64,000 nt of DNA from Ruegeria atlantica (GTDB taxonomy: Bacteria; Pseudomonadota; Alphaproteobacteria; Rhodobacterales; Rhodobacteraceae), in assembly GCF_013032455.1 (NCBI RefSeq), contig NZ_WQCF01000003.1, positions 186,001-250,000 of the forward strand. The letters are read 5' to 3'. Under the pieces are notes generated by a model, which saw nothing but the letters and a program-made list of their open reading frames with translations, ran no database searches and was not told the origin of the DNA. Below are positions 6,395 to 15,150 of the stretch, piece by piece (position 1 is the stretch's first letter; each line of letters starts with the position of its first letter). Both the position numbers and the translations under genes were made by a program.

Positions 6395-7821
6395 GTACCG
6401 GCCTTTCGGTTCGGAGTTGCGTCTTCCTGCGGCGGAAGCAGGCGGCTGAGTGGCAGGGTGACCTCGATCACTGTGCCGCCGCGCGGGCCGCGTGATGACA
6501 GAATGCGAAGCGACCCGTCAAGCTGCTCGATGCGTTCCTGCATGTTGCGCAGCCCGATACCGGTGCCTGCGCCTTGTTCGCGGGGCAGGCCACGACCGTT
6601 GTCTGTGATGCGCATGGTCGCGCCCTTTTTGTGACCGCGCAGGTCGATTGTAACACGGGTCGCGTCTGCGTGGCGCTCGATATTCGTCAGAGCCTCTTGC
6701 GCAATGCGGTAGAGAGCAATCTTGGCATCCTGGTCCAGCCGGTTGCGGAATACGACCGTCGAGAATTGGGTTTCGATGCCGGTGCGCTCGCGGAAATCGT
6801 CGGTCAGCGCCTTGACCGCCGGACCGAGCCCCAGATCGTCCAGCACGCCAGGGCGCAGGTCACGACTGATGCGGCGGACCTCGGTAATGGCTGTGCCGAG
6901 GTTGTCGATCCCCTTGTCCAGCGGATCGCGGGCGCCGTCGTCGTCGCCGCGTTCAAGACGCCGTCGAGCGTTGTCCAGCGCATAACGTACGCCAACAAGA
7001 ATTTGGCTGATCCCGTCATGCAGTTCTCGGGCCACGCGACCGCGTTCTTCTTCCTGTGCATCGAACACGCGCTGTGTCAGCTCTTTCAGCTTGGCATCCG
7101 CCAACCGCCGTTCGCGGAAATTCAGCAACATGCCCGAGGCAAAGACGATCAAAACCGCTGCCAGAACGATTGCTCCGATATACCTAAAGGTCCGTTGCAC
7201 GCGCGCTTCGACCTCGGCGCGGGCGTTGGCGACGGTCGCCACGATGTCGTCAATGAAAACACCCGTGCCGACGGCCCAACGCCAGTCCTGAAGGCCCACG
7301 ACATAGGCTATCATCTGCGCCTCTTCACCGGTCGAAGGCTTTTGCCACATGAAGCTGTGCCACCCGGCACCTTGACGGGCGAGGCTGATAAACTCATCCA
7401 CGACCGGAGTGCCATCGCTGTCGGTCAGACCCACCCAGTTGCGGTTGATGAATTCTGTCTGGCGCGGACTTACCAGATTGTTGCCATCGTAGTCATAGAC
7501 GAAAAAGAACCCGTCTTTTCCATAGATCATGGCAGACAAAATCTGTGTCACTAGATTCTTGGCAACGCCGTCATCCGGAGAGGCACGACCGTAAATATAT
7601 GCAAACCCGTTCCGGGCCTGAGTGACATAATTCCGTAGTTCTGCTTTCTTGGCTTCGATTAGTCGCTGTTCCAGCGCCTGTATTTCGCGCTCGGCGGTGG
7701 CGCGGGATTCGTATGCAACCAGCAACGCAATCGCCGCTACGGCCGCGACCAGCGGGATTGCCGCAACCAGAGACAGTTTCTGTCCGTACGTCAGCGATAT
7801 CAGATTTCGAATTCCCCTCAT
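6391..7821 (-). CDS. Cache-domain sensor histidine kinase (HisKA_3)
   Basis: A 476-residue membrane sensor. A first membrane helix (LSLVAAIPLVAAVAAIALLV) is followed by a periplasmic single-Cache domain (FFFVYDYDGNNLVSPRQTEF to WRWAVGTGVFIDDI) and a second helix (YIGAIVLAAVLIVFASGML). The HisKA_3 dimerisation domain carries the phospho-His in RVARELHDGISQILVG. The ATPase domain has ALTNIERHADAT and DNGRGLP, ending with GTGIGLRNMQERIEQL. Cache domains of this type often bind small carboxylates, which fits the divergent TRAP transporter. ATG 7821 is preferred; an in-frame start 12 codons upstream (7857) cannot be excluded. Confidence 0.9.
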   Translation of the reverse strand: MRGIRNLISLTYGQKLSLVAAIPLVAAVAAIALLVAYESRATAEREIQALEQRLIEAKKAELRNYVTQARNGFAYIYGRASPDDGVAKNLVTQILSAMIYGKDGFFFVYDYDGNNLVSPRQTEFINRNWVGLTDSDGTPVVDEFISLARQGAGWHSFMWQKPSTGEEAQMIAYVVGLQDWRWAVGTGVFIDDIVATVANARAEVEARVQRTFRYIGAIVLAAVLIVFASGMLLNFRERRLADAKLKELTQRVFDAQEEERGRVARELHDGISQILVGVRYALDNARRRLERGDDDGARDPLDKGIDNLGTAITEVRRISRDLRPGVLDDLGLGPAVKALTDDFRERTGIETQFSTVVFRNRLDQDAKIALYRIAQEALTNIERHADATRVTIDLRGHKKGATMRITDNGRGLPREQGAGTGIGLRNMQERIEQLDGSLRILSSRGPRGGTVIEVTLPLSRLLPPQEDATPNRKAGT

Positions 7822-7956
7822 GGTCGAATCGATACGCAAGCGCGCGGGAAAATGCAAAATTTTTGGGTATTCGCGTCACAATGCGAGTCGAAATCCGTGA
7901 AGTCGAAGGAATTTGGGGCTGTTTTGTCAGCTTTGGATCCGCAAAAACCCGGCTGT

Positions 7957-7967
7957 CTACGCAGTAG
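7957..7967. promoter_or_regulatory. CTACGCAGTAG inverted repeat in the kinase/TRAP divergent promoter
   Basis: CTAC-GCA-GTAG lies about midway between the divergent kinase and dctP genes and is followed at once by another TAGG half-like sequence. It is a candidate site for the LuxR-type regulator. A GC stem-loop (ACCCGG / CCGGGT, 8024-8042) lies just before the dctP ribosome site. Confidence 0.35.
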
Positions 7968-8070
7968 TAGGTATTCACATTCAAAACCGGCTCATTAAGC
8001 TGACGCGCACTAATAACGACTGCACCCGGCATCAGTCCGGGTTTTGAATATGAAGGGGAGGAACACTCAT

Positions 8071-9153
8071 ATGGATCGTCGTTCATTTCTGAAAACTTCT
8101 GCTCTGGGCGGCTCGGCGGCTGCGGCCACCACACTGGCAGCTCCGGCTTATGCGCAGGGCAAGCGTACTTTGACCATGGTCACCTCGTGGGGTCGTGGTC
8201 TGGCTGGCGTTTTTGATGCTGCGCAGCGTTGCGCCGACACCATTAGCGAAATGTCGGACGGTAGCCTGACAATCGAAGTAAAGGCATCGGGCGAACTCGT
8301 TGGCGCGTTCGAAGTATTTGACGCGGTATCGTCCGGTCAGGCTGATATGTATCACGCGGCTGACTATTACTTTGTCGGCCAGCATCCGGGCTATGCCTTC
8401 TTTACCGCCGTTCCGTTCGGTATGACCGCGCAGGAAATGGTAAACTGGTACTACCAGGATGGCGGCATGGAGCTGCATGACGAACTTGGGCAAATCTTCG
8501 GCCTGAAGTCCTTCCTGGCCGGTAACACTGGCGCGCAGGCAGGCGGCTGGTACTCGAAAGAGATCAACAGCCCCGAAGACTTCAATGGTCTGAAGTTCCG
8601 TATGCCGGGTCTGGGCGGCAAGGCGCTGGGCAAACTGGGCGCATCGGTACAGAACATTCCGGGCTCGGAAGTGTATCAGGCACTGTCGTCCGGCGCGATC
8701 GACGGAACCGAGTGGATCGGCCCATGGGCGGACGAAAAGGCTGGTTTCCAGGAAATCACCAAGGTCTACTACACCGCCGGTTTCCACGAGCCTAACGCAG
8801 GCCTGTCGCTGGCAACCAACCGTGACGTGTTCGAAAGCCTGACACCTGGTCAGCAGAAGATCATTGAGATCGCAGCAGGCGAAGCGCATCAGTGGAACCT
8901 GTCGCAGTTCCTGGCCAACAATGGTGCCGCGCTGCAACGTCTGCAGTCGGGTGGCGTCAAGGTTATGGAATTCCCAGACAGCGTTTGGGATGCGTTCGGC
9001 AAGGCCAGCCAGGAAGTGCTGGACGAGAACATGAGCGATGAGCTGTTCAAGAAGATTCACGACAGCGCAGCGGCGTCTTCGGCGTCTTCAGCTGGTTGGT
9101 TGGATCTGTCCTCGGGCGTTTACACCGCGCAGCGTAACCGCGTACGCGGCTGA
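8071..9153 (+). CDS. TRAP transporter substrate-binding protein (DctP/TakP-like)
   Basis: A 360-residue periplasmic binding protein. Residues 1-29 are a Tat-type signal (MDRRSFLKTSALGG, cleavage after AYA), so it is exported folded. The mature part follows the DctP fold: LTMVTSWGRGLAGVFDAAQR, FNGLKFRMPGLGGKALGKLG (ligand-arginine segment) and GAIDGTEWIGPWADEKAGFQ. These features resemble the TakP-type group that binds 2-oxo acids, lactate or pyruvate; the exact ligand is inferred. ATG 8071 follows GGGGAGGA. It is the first gene of dctP-dctQ-dctM, with a stable hairpin after it, and is divergent from a Cache kinase that may sense the same substrate. Confidence 0.88.
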   Translation: MDRRSFLKTSALGGSAAAATTLAAPAYAQGKRTLTMVTSWGRGLAGVFDAAQRCADTISEMSDGSLTIEVKASGELVGAFEVFDAVSSGQADMYHAADYYFVGQHPGYAFFTAVPFGMTAQEMVNWYYQDGGMELHDELGQIFGLKSFLAGNTGAQAGGWYSKEINSPEDFNGLKFRMPGLGGKALGKLGASVQNIPGSEVYQALSSGAIDGTEWIGPWADEKAGFQEITKVYYTAGFHEPNAGLSLATNRDVFESLTPGQQKIIEIAAGEAHQWNLSQFLANNGAALQRLQSGGVKVMEFPDSVWDAFGKASQEVLDENMSDELFKKIHDSAAASSASSAGWLDLSSGVYTAQRNRVRG

Positions 9154-9174
9154 TAATTCGCTTCTCGATCAAAT

Positions 9175-9200
9175 GGTTTCCCCGCATTTGTGGGGAAACC
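9175..9200 (+). terminator. Hairpin between dctP and dctQ
   Basis: A perfect 9-bp stem (GGTTTCCCC / GGGGAAACC, 8-nt loop) followed by TTTCCTGTT lies directly after dctP. It likely causes partial termination or protects the dctP mRNA, giving more binding protein than permease. Confidence 0.7.
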
Positions 9201-9274
9201 TTTCCTGTTGCAAATGCGTGGATGCATCAAATCCGCTATAATCAGCAGTGCAACTGAGACGACCTGGGGACAAC

Positions 9275-10201
9275 ATGCAGGACGATAACGGTATCTCGTT
9301 CTTCGGCGCCCTGTGGAACGGACTGATATGGTTCGTTCAGAACATTGCCGAAGCCTTCTATAATTTCGGATACGCCATCACGCATCCGCAGCTCTGGCTG
9401 AATTGGTCGGACAAAGAAGCGATCATGCGCTTTGTCTATTATGGCGGCTCTGTCGAGTTCTTCTTTGTGGTTTTCGCACTCTTTCTGGTTCTGACGGCCA
9501 TTGGGCTCTATTACCGGAACTTCATGTGGGGCATGGTGCGCGGTCTGGAAGGGTTCGCCAACACCACAGGCCGGTTCTTTGCCTGGGCCGGTCTTCTGAT
9601 GGTGGTCCAACAAATCGTGATCGTGTTCATGCAGAGAATATTTGCGCGACCGGACATGTCATTTGGATTGGGGATACCGTTGACCCAGGACATCAGCTGG
9701 TTCGCCGAAGAACTGAAGCTGTATAACGCCATGGTCGTCTGCCTTTGCTGTACCTACACGTTTGTACAGGGCGGGCATGTGCGTGTTGACCTGATCTATG
9801 CCGGGATCAGCTACCGCGCCAAACGCATCGTCGATATGCTGGGCGCCCTATTGTTCATGATGCCGGTGGCAGTGCTGACATGGATGTATGGCTGGTACTT
9901 TATGTGGCGGCACCTGATCGTACCGAAACCTTCTGCCAGTGACACATTGGACCGTCTGGTGATGAAATCCCGCGCTCTGCGCTGGAATGTCGAAACCATC
10001 GGGTTCAGCCCTAACGGTTTCAACGCGTATTTCCTGTTCAAGATACTGTTGGTCGCCTTTGCGGGCATGGTGTTCCTGCACGCAATCGCGTTCATTTACC
10101 GGTCGTATCTGGAATATGTGGAAGGGCCGGAAAGTGAAGGAAAATACCTCGACAAGGACAGCCTTGGCGAGGGTGAAGAAGCCTACGAAGGCGCACATTA
10201 A
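9275..10201 (+). CDS. TRAP transporter small permease subunit (DctQ type), enlarged
   Basis: A 308-residue membrane protein in the DctQ position. Hydrophobic segments include VEFFFVVFALFLVLTAIGLY, FFAWAGLLMVVQQIVIVFMQ, IVDMLGALLFMMPVAVLTWM and FLFKILLVAFAGMVFLHAIA. The DctQ core is recognisable in YNAMVVCLCCTYTFVQGGHV, followed by RVDLIY. Most DctQ proteins have 160-230 residues and four helices; this one has an extra N-terminal part and a long loop before the last helix. ATG 9275 is chosen because GGGGA lies five bases before it; a GTG at 9248 would add nine residues. It sits between dctP and dctM. Confidence 0.85.
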   Translation: MQDDNGISFFGALWNGLIWFVQNIAEAFYNFGYAITHPQLWLNWSDKEAIMRFVYYGGSVEFFFVVFALFLVLTAIGLYYRNFMWGMVRGLEGFANTTGRFFAWAGLLMVVQQIVIVFMQRIFARPDMSFGLGIPLTQDISWFAEELKLYNAMVVCLCCTYTFVQGGHVRVDLIYAGISYRAKRIVDMLGALLFMMPVAVLTWMYGWYFMWRHLIVPKPSASDTLDRLVMKSRALRWNVETIGFSPNGFNAYFLFKILLVAFAGMVFLHAIAFIYRSYLEYVEGPESEGKYLDKDSLGEGEEAYEGAH

Positions 10202-10218
10202 GGACGGAGACCCAGACA

Positions 10219-12573
10219 ATGCTATTCGGACTTGATGGCGTCGAGATAGGCCTCATTATCGTATTCTTCTGCCTTTTCGGAGGCATCCTTTCCGGCTTTC
10301 CGGTGGCATTTGCCATCGGTGGGGCCGGTATCATCTCATTCGGGATCATCGCGGCGTTGGACAGTGCCGGGTTGCTGGTGCATCAGGCAATTGATTCAGG
10401 CTCGCAGGCCTATCGTGATCTGGTGAACTCGGGGGTCAAACCCGATGTGATATCCGTGTTCCGATACCCGGACTTGCCAACCTATGGCGAGCCGGTCTTC
10501 CCGTCTGGCTGGGAAACTGCGCTGGATCGAAACGTTTCGTTCATCGTAAACCGCATCAACGAACGCGTTCTGGCGGGTCAGTCCATTGAAACCCTTCTGG
10601 CCGTGCTGATGTTCGTCTTGATGGGGATCACGCTGGAACGCTCGAAGATCGCGAACGATCTGCTGACGACGATGGCCCGTGTCTTTGGGCCTCTGCCGGG
10701 CGGTCTGGCCGTGTCGATCGTGGTCGTGGGTGCGTTTCTGGCGGCCTCGACTGGGATTGTGGGCGCAACCGTGGTGACCATGGGCTTGTTGGCGCTGCCG
10801 ACTATGTTGCGAAACAACTACTCGCCCGAGCTGGCGACCGGGGTGATTGCGGCCTCGGGGACGTTGGGGCAGATCATTCCGCCCTCTATCGTGATCGTTC
10901 TGCTGGGTACACTGGCCGGTGATTTGTATTCGACTGCGCAAGAGACCCGCGCGATCGAGGCTGGGTGTTCCGACGCGCTGACCTATCTGGGTGAGCCTGC
11001 GGTGGTTTCCGTCGGCACTCTGTTCCAAGCAGCCTTGCTGCCGGGGATCATGCTGGCCTTGCTCTATGCGCTTTATGCCTTTGGCTATGCGCTGATGAAT
11101 CCCGAGAAAGCCCCAGCCGTTGAAATGGGTGGCGGTGGCGGTGAGCCAATCACTCGGTCAGAAGGTCTCACTTGGCTTCTGGGGGCTCCGGTCGCTCTGA
11201 TAGTTGGTGCAGTCCTGCTTGGAAGCGTCGGCATGATCGGTAGCCAGAACATCAACGTTTCGGCCTTTTCCGACATTGGTGAGGGAGCGTCACTGCGCAC
11301 CAATGTTTCGGAAGAGTGCAAGGTTTCAATGATCGAGTTGCATGGTCAATCGGCCTGGGATCAGGCCGTGGCTGAACAGGAGGCATTGGATGAAGCGGGT
11401 GGCGTTTCCCAGTCGCAGCGTCTGACCGAAGAAGAGCTGGCTGCCGCGCAGGAAGCCAAGATCGCAGCCGCAGCACCGATCGGAACAGGCGTTGCCGTTA
11501 TCGTTGTGCTGCTGGGTCTGACCTTGCTGTTCGGTCGCGGCATTGCACCATCGAAATCGACGCAACCGCTGATAGTAGGCGCCATCGGTCTATTGCTGAT
11601 GCTGCTGGTGGATGTGCTGCTGATTGCGCCGACGACCTCATCGGGGGCGGCGTTCCTGATACTGGCGATACCGTTTGCTCTGGCGATTTATGGCTGCAAG
11701 TTCGCAGCTGAACGCTGTGCTACCAATGATTTGATCCGCGTGGTCTTTCCGCCGCTGGTTCTGATCATCGCGGTTCTGGGTTCGATCCTTGGCGGTATTA
11801 CCAACCCGACACCAGCTGCGGCGCTGGGCGCGGGTGGCGCGATCATGCTGGCGGCCTATCGCAAGCTGCAGGACCAGGGGCGATCGGGCAAGGTGATCAT
11901 CTGGTCGACTCTCGCTGTCATCATCTGCATGCTGATGGGCATAAATTTCGACCTGCGCATCAACCAAGGCAATGTATCTGTCGAAAGCTGGATCGCTTTC
12001 ATCTTCGCCTATGCTGCCTATCTTTATGCGCTTTTCGGTCTGATCTTTGCCTGTTGGGTGCTGTTTTCCAGCGGTGTTCTGACGCCGGTGGTTCGCGAGA
12101 CGGCCAAGGTGACATCGATGGTTTTCACAATCCTGATCGGGTCGCAGTTGTTGAACCTGGTTGTGATCTCTTTCGGAGGCGAGCACTATATTCAGCAGTT
12201 TCTGCGTAGTTTCGACAACGAGTTTACGGTTTTCCTGATCGTCATGCTGGTGTTGTTCATTCTGGGATTTGTGCTGGATTTCCTTGAGATCATTTACATC
12301 GTGATCCCCATCGTCGGGCCAGTGATATATGGTGGGTCTTTCGATCCCAAATGGGTGACGATCATGGTGGCTGTGAACCTGCAGACCTCGTTCCTGACCC
12401 CGCCTTTCGGTTTTGCGCTTTTCTATCTAAGGGGCGTGGCACCAAAGGAGGTGACGACCGGGCATATCTATCGCGGGATCGTTCCGTTTGTGATCATTCA
12501 GGTGGTGGGGATCGCAATCCTGTGGTTCTTCCCGTCAATAGTGACAATTGTGCCTGATCTGATGCCCAATTGA
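10219..12573 (+). CDS. TRAP transporter large permease (DctM type), with large insertions
   Basis: A 784-residue transport subunit, against about 430 for ordinary DctM. The canonical first half is present (GVEIGLIIVFFCLFGGILSG; LPGGLAVSIVVVGAFLAAST; ASGTLGQIIPPSIVIVLLGT), as is the second (VFPPLVLIIAVLGSILGGIT; FVLDFLEIIYIVIPIVGPVI; QTSFLTPPFGFALFYLRGVA). Two insertions break it: residues about 50-120, a soluble loop, and about 300-505, which has a Gly-rich linker, extra helices near 320-340, 420-440 and 450-490, and a soluble Glu/Ala-rich part (about 345-415). It drives Na+- or H+-coupled uptake with DctP and DctQ. It ends with a strong terminator. Confidence 0.88.
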   Translation: MLFGLDGVEIGLIIVFFCLFGGILSGFPVAFAIGGAGIISFGIIAALDSAGLLVHQAIDSGSQAYRDLVNSGVKPDVISVFRYPDLPTYGEPVFPSGWETALDRNVSFIVNRINERVLAGQSIETLLAVLMFVLMGITLERSKIANDLLTTMARVFGPLPGGLAVSIVVVGAFLAASTGIVGATVVTMGLLALPTMLRNNYSPELATGVIAASGTLGQIIPPSIVIVLLGTLAGDLYSTAQETRAIEAGCSDALTYLGEPAVVSVGTLFQAALLPGIMLALLYALYAFGYALMNPEKAPAVEMGGGGGEPITRSEGLTWLLGAPVALIVGAVLLGSVGMIGSQNINVSAFSDIGEGASLRTNVSEECKVSMIELHGQSAWDQAVAEQEALDEAGGVSQSQRLTEEELAAAQEAKIAAAAPIGTGVAVIVVLLGLTLLFGRGIAPSKSTQPLIVGAIGLLLMLLVDVLLIAPTTSSGAAFLILAIPFALAIYGCKFAAERCATNDLIRVVFPPLVLIIAVLGSILGGITNPTPAAALGAGGAIMLAAYRKLQDQGRSGKVIIWSTLAVIICMLMGINFDLRINQGNVSVESWIAFIFAYAAYLYALFGLIFACWVLFSSGVLTPVVRETAKVTSMVFTILIGSQLLNLVVISFGGEHYIQQFLRSFDNEFTVFLIVMLVLFILGFVLDFLEIIYIVIPIVGPVIYGGSFDPKWVTIMVAVNLQTSFLTPPFGFALFYLRGVAPKEVTTGHIYRGIVPFVIIQVVGIAILWFFPSIVTIVPDLMPN

Positions 12574-12600
12574 TCTCTGAACGAAACCTGTCATAAGATA

Positions 12601-12630
12601 AGAGGGCCGCAAGGCCCTCTTTTTATTTTT
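12601..12630 (+). terminator. Terminator of the TRAP operon
   Basis: AGAGGGCC-GCAA-GGCCCTCT is a perfect 8-bp stem with a tetraloop, followed by TTTTATTTTT. This is a textbook intrinsic terminator 27 bp after the dctM stop. Confidence 0.92.
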
Positions 12631-12661
12631 AGATAACATTAGCTTGTCAAAGGTACTTCAC

Positions 12662-13111
12662 ATGCCAAAATCCGATTTCAACGAACGCCTGAACCGTATT
12701 GAAGGCAGGCGCTACTACCCAACTCAGCAGTATAGACCCACGCCGGCATCGAACAGGCGAGAGAAACTACAAAGAGCATTGCAGGCAACCGACCACGCCG
12801 GAATATCGCGTTTCGAAGCCTATCCACCAATTTTCAACCTGCTGCGAAGCATGGGCCTGTCGCCAAGACCATTACATTTCATGAACTCCTTGCCCCTCAT
12901 GGGATGTGGTGCTGGCCTAATGTTTCTTATCTTTGGCGGATTGCTTTACAGCGGCATCGGGACTCATGTCGAACGAGGGCCGTTCGCGACGCTGGAGCGC
13001 TTTGGGTGGGGCGGTGTTTGTGTGGTTTCAGTCCTCGGTGGGATCATGTTTGCCAAGAGTATTAAGTCCAAGGCCAAAAAAGCAAGATTGCCAGACTGGC
13101 AGGATCTTTAG
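12662..13111 (+). CDS. Hypothetical membrane protein
   Basis: A 149-residue protein I do not recognise. The first 80 residues are polar and basic (RLNRIEGRRYYPTQQYRP). Two membrane segments follow (LPLMGCGAGLMFLIFGGLLY and GWGGVCVVSVLGGIMFA), and the tail is Lys-rich (KSIKSKAKKAR). This suggests an inner-membrane protein with cytoplasmic basic ends. It lies just after the TRAP terminator, so it needs its own promoter. ATG 12662 has only a weak ribosome site (AAAGG). Confidence 0.55.
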   Translation: MPKSDFNERLNRIEGRRYYPTQQYRPTPASNRREKLQRALQATDHAGISRFEAYPPIFNLLRSMGLSPRPLHFMNSLPLMGCGAGLMFLIFGGLLYSGIGTHVERGPFATLERFGWGGVCVVSVLGGIMFAKSIKSKAKKARLPDWQDL

Positions 13112-13177
13112 GTCATCGATTGCGCACACCAAGCGGAACACAATAGACATTCGGTGAACGCTCTGGTTACGGATGAC

Positions 13178-14002
13178 CTAACCTTTGGTGGGGTGGCGGT
13201 CAGGCAATTGGATGCTGGCGACCTGCTCGGCAATCGGAGCGGTCGACAGGGGGTGATGATTACCGTCCGCTAGTTCAGAGGGGTTTTTGATACGTTTCCA
13301 GTCGCCCTGAATATAGGCTTCAAGCCCCGAAAAACGGGCCTTGTAGCCCATCTTGGGGCTGCCCGGCACCCAGTAGCCAAGATAGACATAGGGCAGACCA
13401 GCCTCGCGTGCGATGTCGATATGATCGAGGATCATGTATGTCCCCAGAGAGTTTTGCGGCAGATCCGGATCGAAGAATGAGTAGACCATGCTCAACCCGT
13501 CATCCAAAACATCTGTCAGGCTGACGGCGATTAGCTCTCGGGTTTCGGGGTTGGCATATTCGACCACTCGGCTGCGGATGGGGGTCTCCTCGATCATTGC
13601 GGCGAATTCGAAGACGTCCATATCGGCCATGCCGCCATCGGCGTGACGCGTATCCAGATAACGGCGGAACAGATCGTATTGCTCATCTGTCGCCCAAGGT
13701 GAGTTCGCCCTGCGCTGCAGGTAGCTGTTTCGTTTGGCCGTTCGCTTTTGACTTTTGCTGGGGCGAAATGCTGACACATCGATACGTGCGGACAGGCAGG
13801 CGGCACAATCGGTGCAGGACGGGCGGTAGAGTACGTTCTGAGACCGGCGAAACCCTTGTTGTGACAGAGAGTTGTTCAGCTGATCTGCACCTTCGCCCTG
13901 TAAGGCTGTGAACAACTTACGCTCCATCCTGCCCTCAAGGTAAGGGCAGGGCTGGGGTGCCGTCACATAGAATTGCGGCGCAATTGGCAGCGTGTGTCGC
14001 AT
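13178..14002 (-). CDS. bpt: Leucyl/arginyl-tRNA--protein transferase (N-end rule)
   Basis: A 274-residue member of the Ate1/Bpt family, which moves an amino acid from aminoacyl-tRNA to the N-terminus of proteins and marks them for ClpAP degradation. The N-terminal cysteine motif ([20 protein letters not shown]) and the C-terminal transferase core ([40 protein letters not shown]) are clear. Bacterial members of this length add Leu to Asp/Glu (Bpt), though many are labelled arginyltransferase. ATG 14002 is preferred because homologues start close to the [13 protein letters not shown] segment; 14038 is possible. Confidence 0.9.
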   Translation of the reverse strand: MRHTLPIAPQFYVTAPQPCPYLEGRMERKLFTALQGEGADQLNNSLSQQGFRRSQNVLYRPSCTDCAACLSARIDVSAFRPSKSQKRTAKRNSYLQRRANSPWATDEQYDLFRRYLDTRHADGGMADMDVFEFAAMIEETPIRSRVVEYANPETRELIAVSLTDVLDDGLSMVYSFFDPDLPQNSLGTYMILDHIDIAREAGLPYVYLGYWVPGSPKMGYKARFSGLEAYIQGDWKRIKNPSELADGNHHPLSTAPIAEQVASIQLPDRHPTKG

Positions 14003-14076
14003 GAACGTCCCGTGTTTCCTGAAACGGGATGATAGCAACGGTTCCCCAACCCGCCAAGTGATTCACGTGGCTGATT

Positions 14077-14508
14077 TTATGCCCGCTGATTGATCATCAC
14101 TGTACCAAGGAATGAATCCGTCAGCCCCTGACATCGCGCGCTGGTCAGCATCATGATGACCGAGATGATTTGGATTACGAAGAACGCCATGCTGATAAAA
14201 TATCCGGCAGTGTGCGCCACGGCCTTACCCATATCCATGCGAGAGCCGAAGGCATCCCGCAGTTCAATGCCCATGAAACGCATGCCCAGAGTTGCCGATC
14301 CGTTTGCGATTGTGACGACACGGTAGATAAAACTGATAACGCCGTAGATCAGGGGCAGGAAAAATAATCCTGCACCAAATGTCAGGAAAACCGGCACGAT
14401 GCACAGCAGCGAGATAAAAGCGACGTCAAAGAGCCACGCGATAAATCGCTTGGACGCCACTGACTGGTAAAACTCGGGCTGGCTGTCTGGATCGGGCAGA
14501 TGAGTCAT
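14077..14508 (-). CDS. RDD-family membrane protein
   Basis: A 143-residue inner-membrane protein with the RDD pattern: an Arg in the first helix (ASKRFIAWLFDVAFISLLCI), an Asp in the same helix, and a second motif before the third helix (NGSATLGMRFMGIELRDAFG). Three or four hydrophobic segments are visible. RDD proteins are mostly uncharacterised; some act as Na+/H+ antiporters. It lies downstream of the DUF2852 gene but is separated from it by a terminator-like hairpin. Confidence 0.85.
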   Translation of the reverse strand: MTHLPDPDSQPEFYQSVASKRFIAWLFDVAFISLLCIVPVFLTFGAGLFFLPLIYGVISFIYRVVTIANGSATLGMRFMGIELRDAFGSRMDMGKAVAHTAGYFISMAFFVIQIISVIMMLTSARCQGLTDSFLGTVMINQRA

Positions 14509-14533
14509 ATCGTAAATTCCGGATATTGTTCGT

Positions 14534-14565
14534 AAAATTACCCTGTCCCGAATGGCGGGACAGGG
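14534..14565 (-). terminator. Terminator after the DUF2852 gene
   Basis: CCCTGTCCCG and CGGGACAGGG form a perfect 10-bp stem (14541-14565) with a 5-nt loop. On the minus strand TAATTTTA follows, so transcription from the DUF2852 gene probably ends or drops here before the RDD gene. Confidence 0.75.
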
Positions 14566-14575
14566 CAAGTCTGGA

Positions 14576-14998
14576 TTAGGCGCGTTCGCCGTTTTCAGCT
14601 TCGTCTTGGTTTTCGCGGGCACGTTCGTCCATGAACTGATCGAACTCGGCCTTGTCCTTGGCGTCGCGCAGGCGGCGCAGGAAGGCTTCGAAATCCTGCT
14701 GTTCACGCTCCAGCCGTGCCAGCGTGTCGGCCTTATAGGCGTCAAAGGCGCTGTTGCCCGAAGGTTTCATGGCGCTCATGTGGCTGTGCCAAGTTTTGCG
14801 GCGGCTGCAGGATTTGCTGAACATGCGTTTGCTCCAGATCATATAGGCCAGAAGGGCCAGGCCCACGGGCCAGAAGAAGATGAAACCAAGGACCATGACT
14901 GCGATCCAGGCACCCTTGCCCTTGTCGTCAAGCCAGGTCTCGATACGGCGCAGCCATCCCGGATTTTCGGGGACAGCGGTTTCGGAAAGTGCAGTCAT
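14576..14998 (-). CDS. DUF2852 membrane protein
   Basis: A 140-residue protein with one strong helical hydrophobic stretch (GAWIAVMVLGFIFFWPVGLA, running to about residue 53), then a long charged helix rich in Arg, Glu and Asp (KADTLARLEREQQDFEAFLR and beyond). This matches the DUF2852 family common in alphaproteobacteria, function unknown. The promoter region upstream holds two copies of a 19-bp palindrome (15017-15035 and 15075-15093), so expression is likely under a specific regulator. A terminator hairpin follows. Confidence 0.85.
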   Translation of the reverse strand: MTALSETAVPENPGWLRRIETWLDDKGKGAWIAVMVLGFIFFWPVGLALLAYMIWSKRMFSKSCSRRKTWHSHMSAMKPSGNSAFDAYKADTLARLEREQQDFEAFLRRLRDAKDKAEFDQFMDERARENQDEAENGERA

Positions 14999-15016
14999 GT
15001 TGGGTCTCCGGGTTTG

Positions 15017-15035
15017 ATGTAAATCGTTTTCACAT
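15017..15035. promoter_or_regulatory. 19-bp palindrome, copy 1
   Basis: ATGTAAA-TCGTT-TTCACAT, an inverted repeat with one mismatch, lies 19 bp upstream of the DUF2852 start codon. It matches copy 2 (15075-15093) in arm sequence and spacer length, so both are likely bound by the same dimeric regulator. Confidence 0.6.
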
Positions 15036-15074
15036 TGATTAGATGGGGAGTGCGCAGGTGGTTGCAAGGGGGTG

Positions 15075-15093
15075 ATGTAAAAAAGATTTACAT
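15075..15093. promoter_or_regulatory. 19-bp palindrome, copy 2
   Basis: ATGTAAA-AAAGA-TTTACAT is a perfect inverted repeat 58 bp from copy 1, in the divergent region between the DUF2852 gene and the SnoaL-like/glnE genes. Confidence 0.6.
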
Positions 15094-15150
15094 TAGATGC
15101 GTCCCGCAACTTTGGTTGACGTCCCCAAGGGAACCAAGCAATTTGCAGAA

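Noticed and set aside
6574-7554. A 326-codon open frame on the plus strand
   Set aside because: Shadow of the histidine kinase gene.
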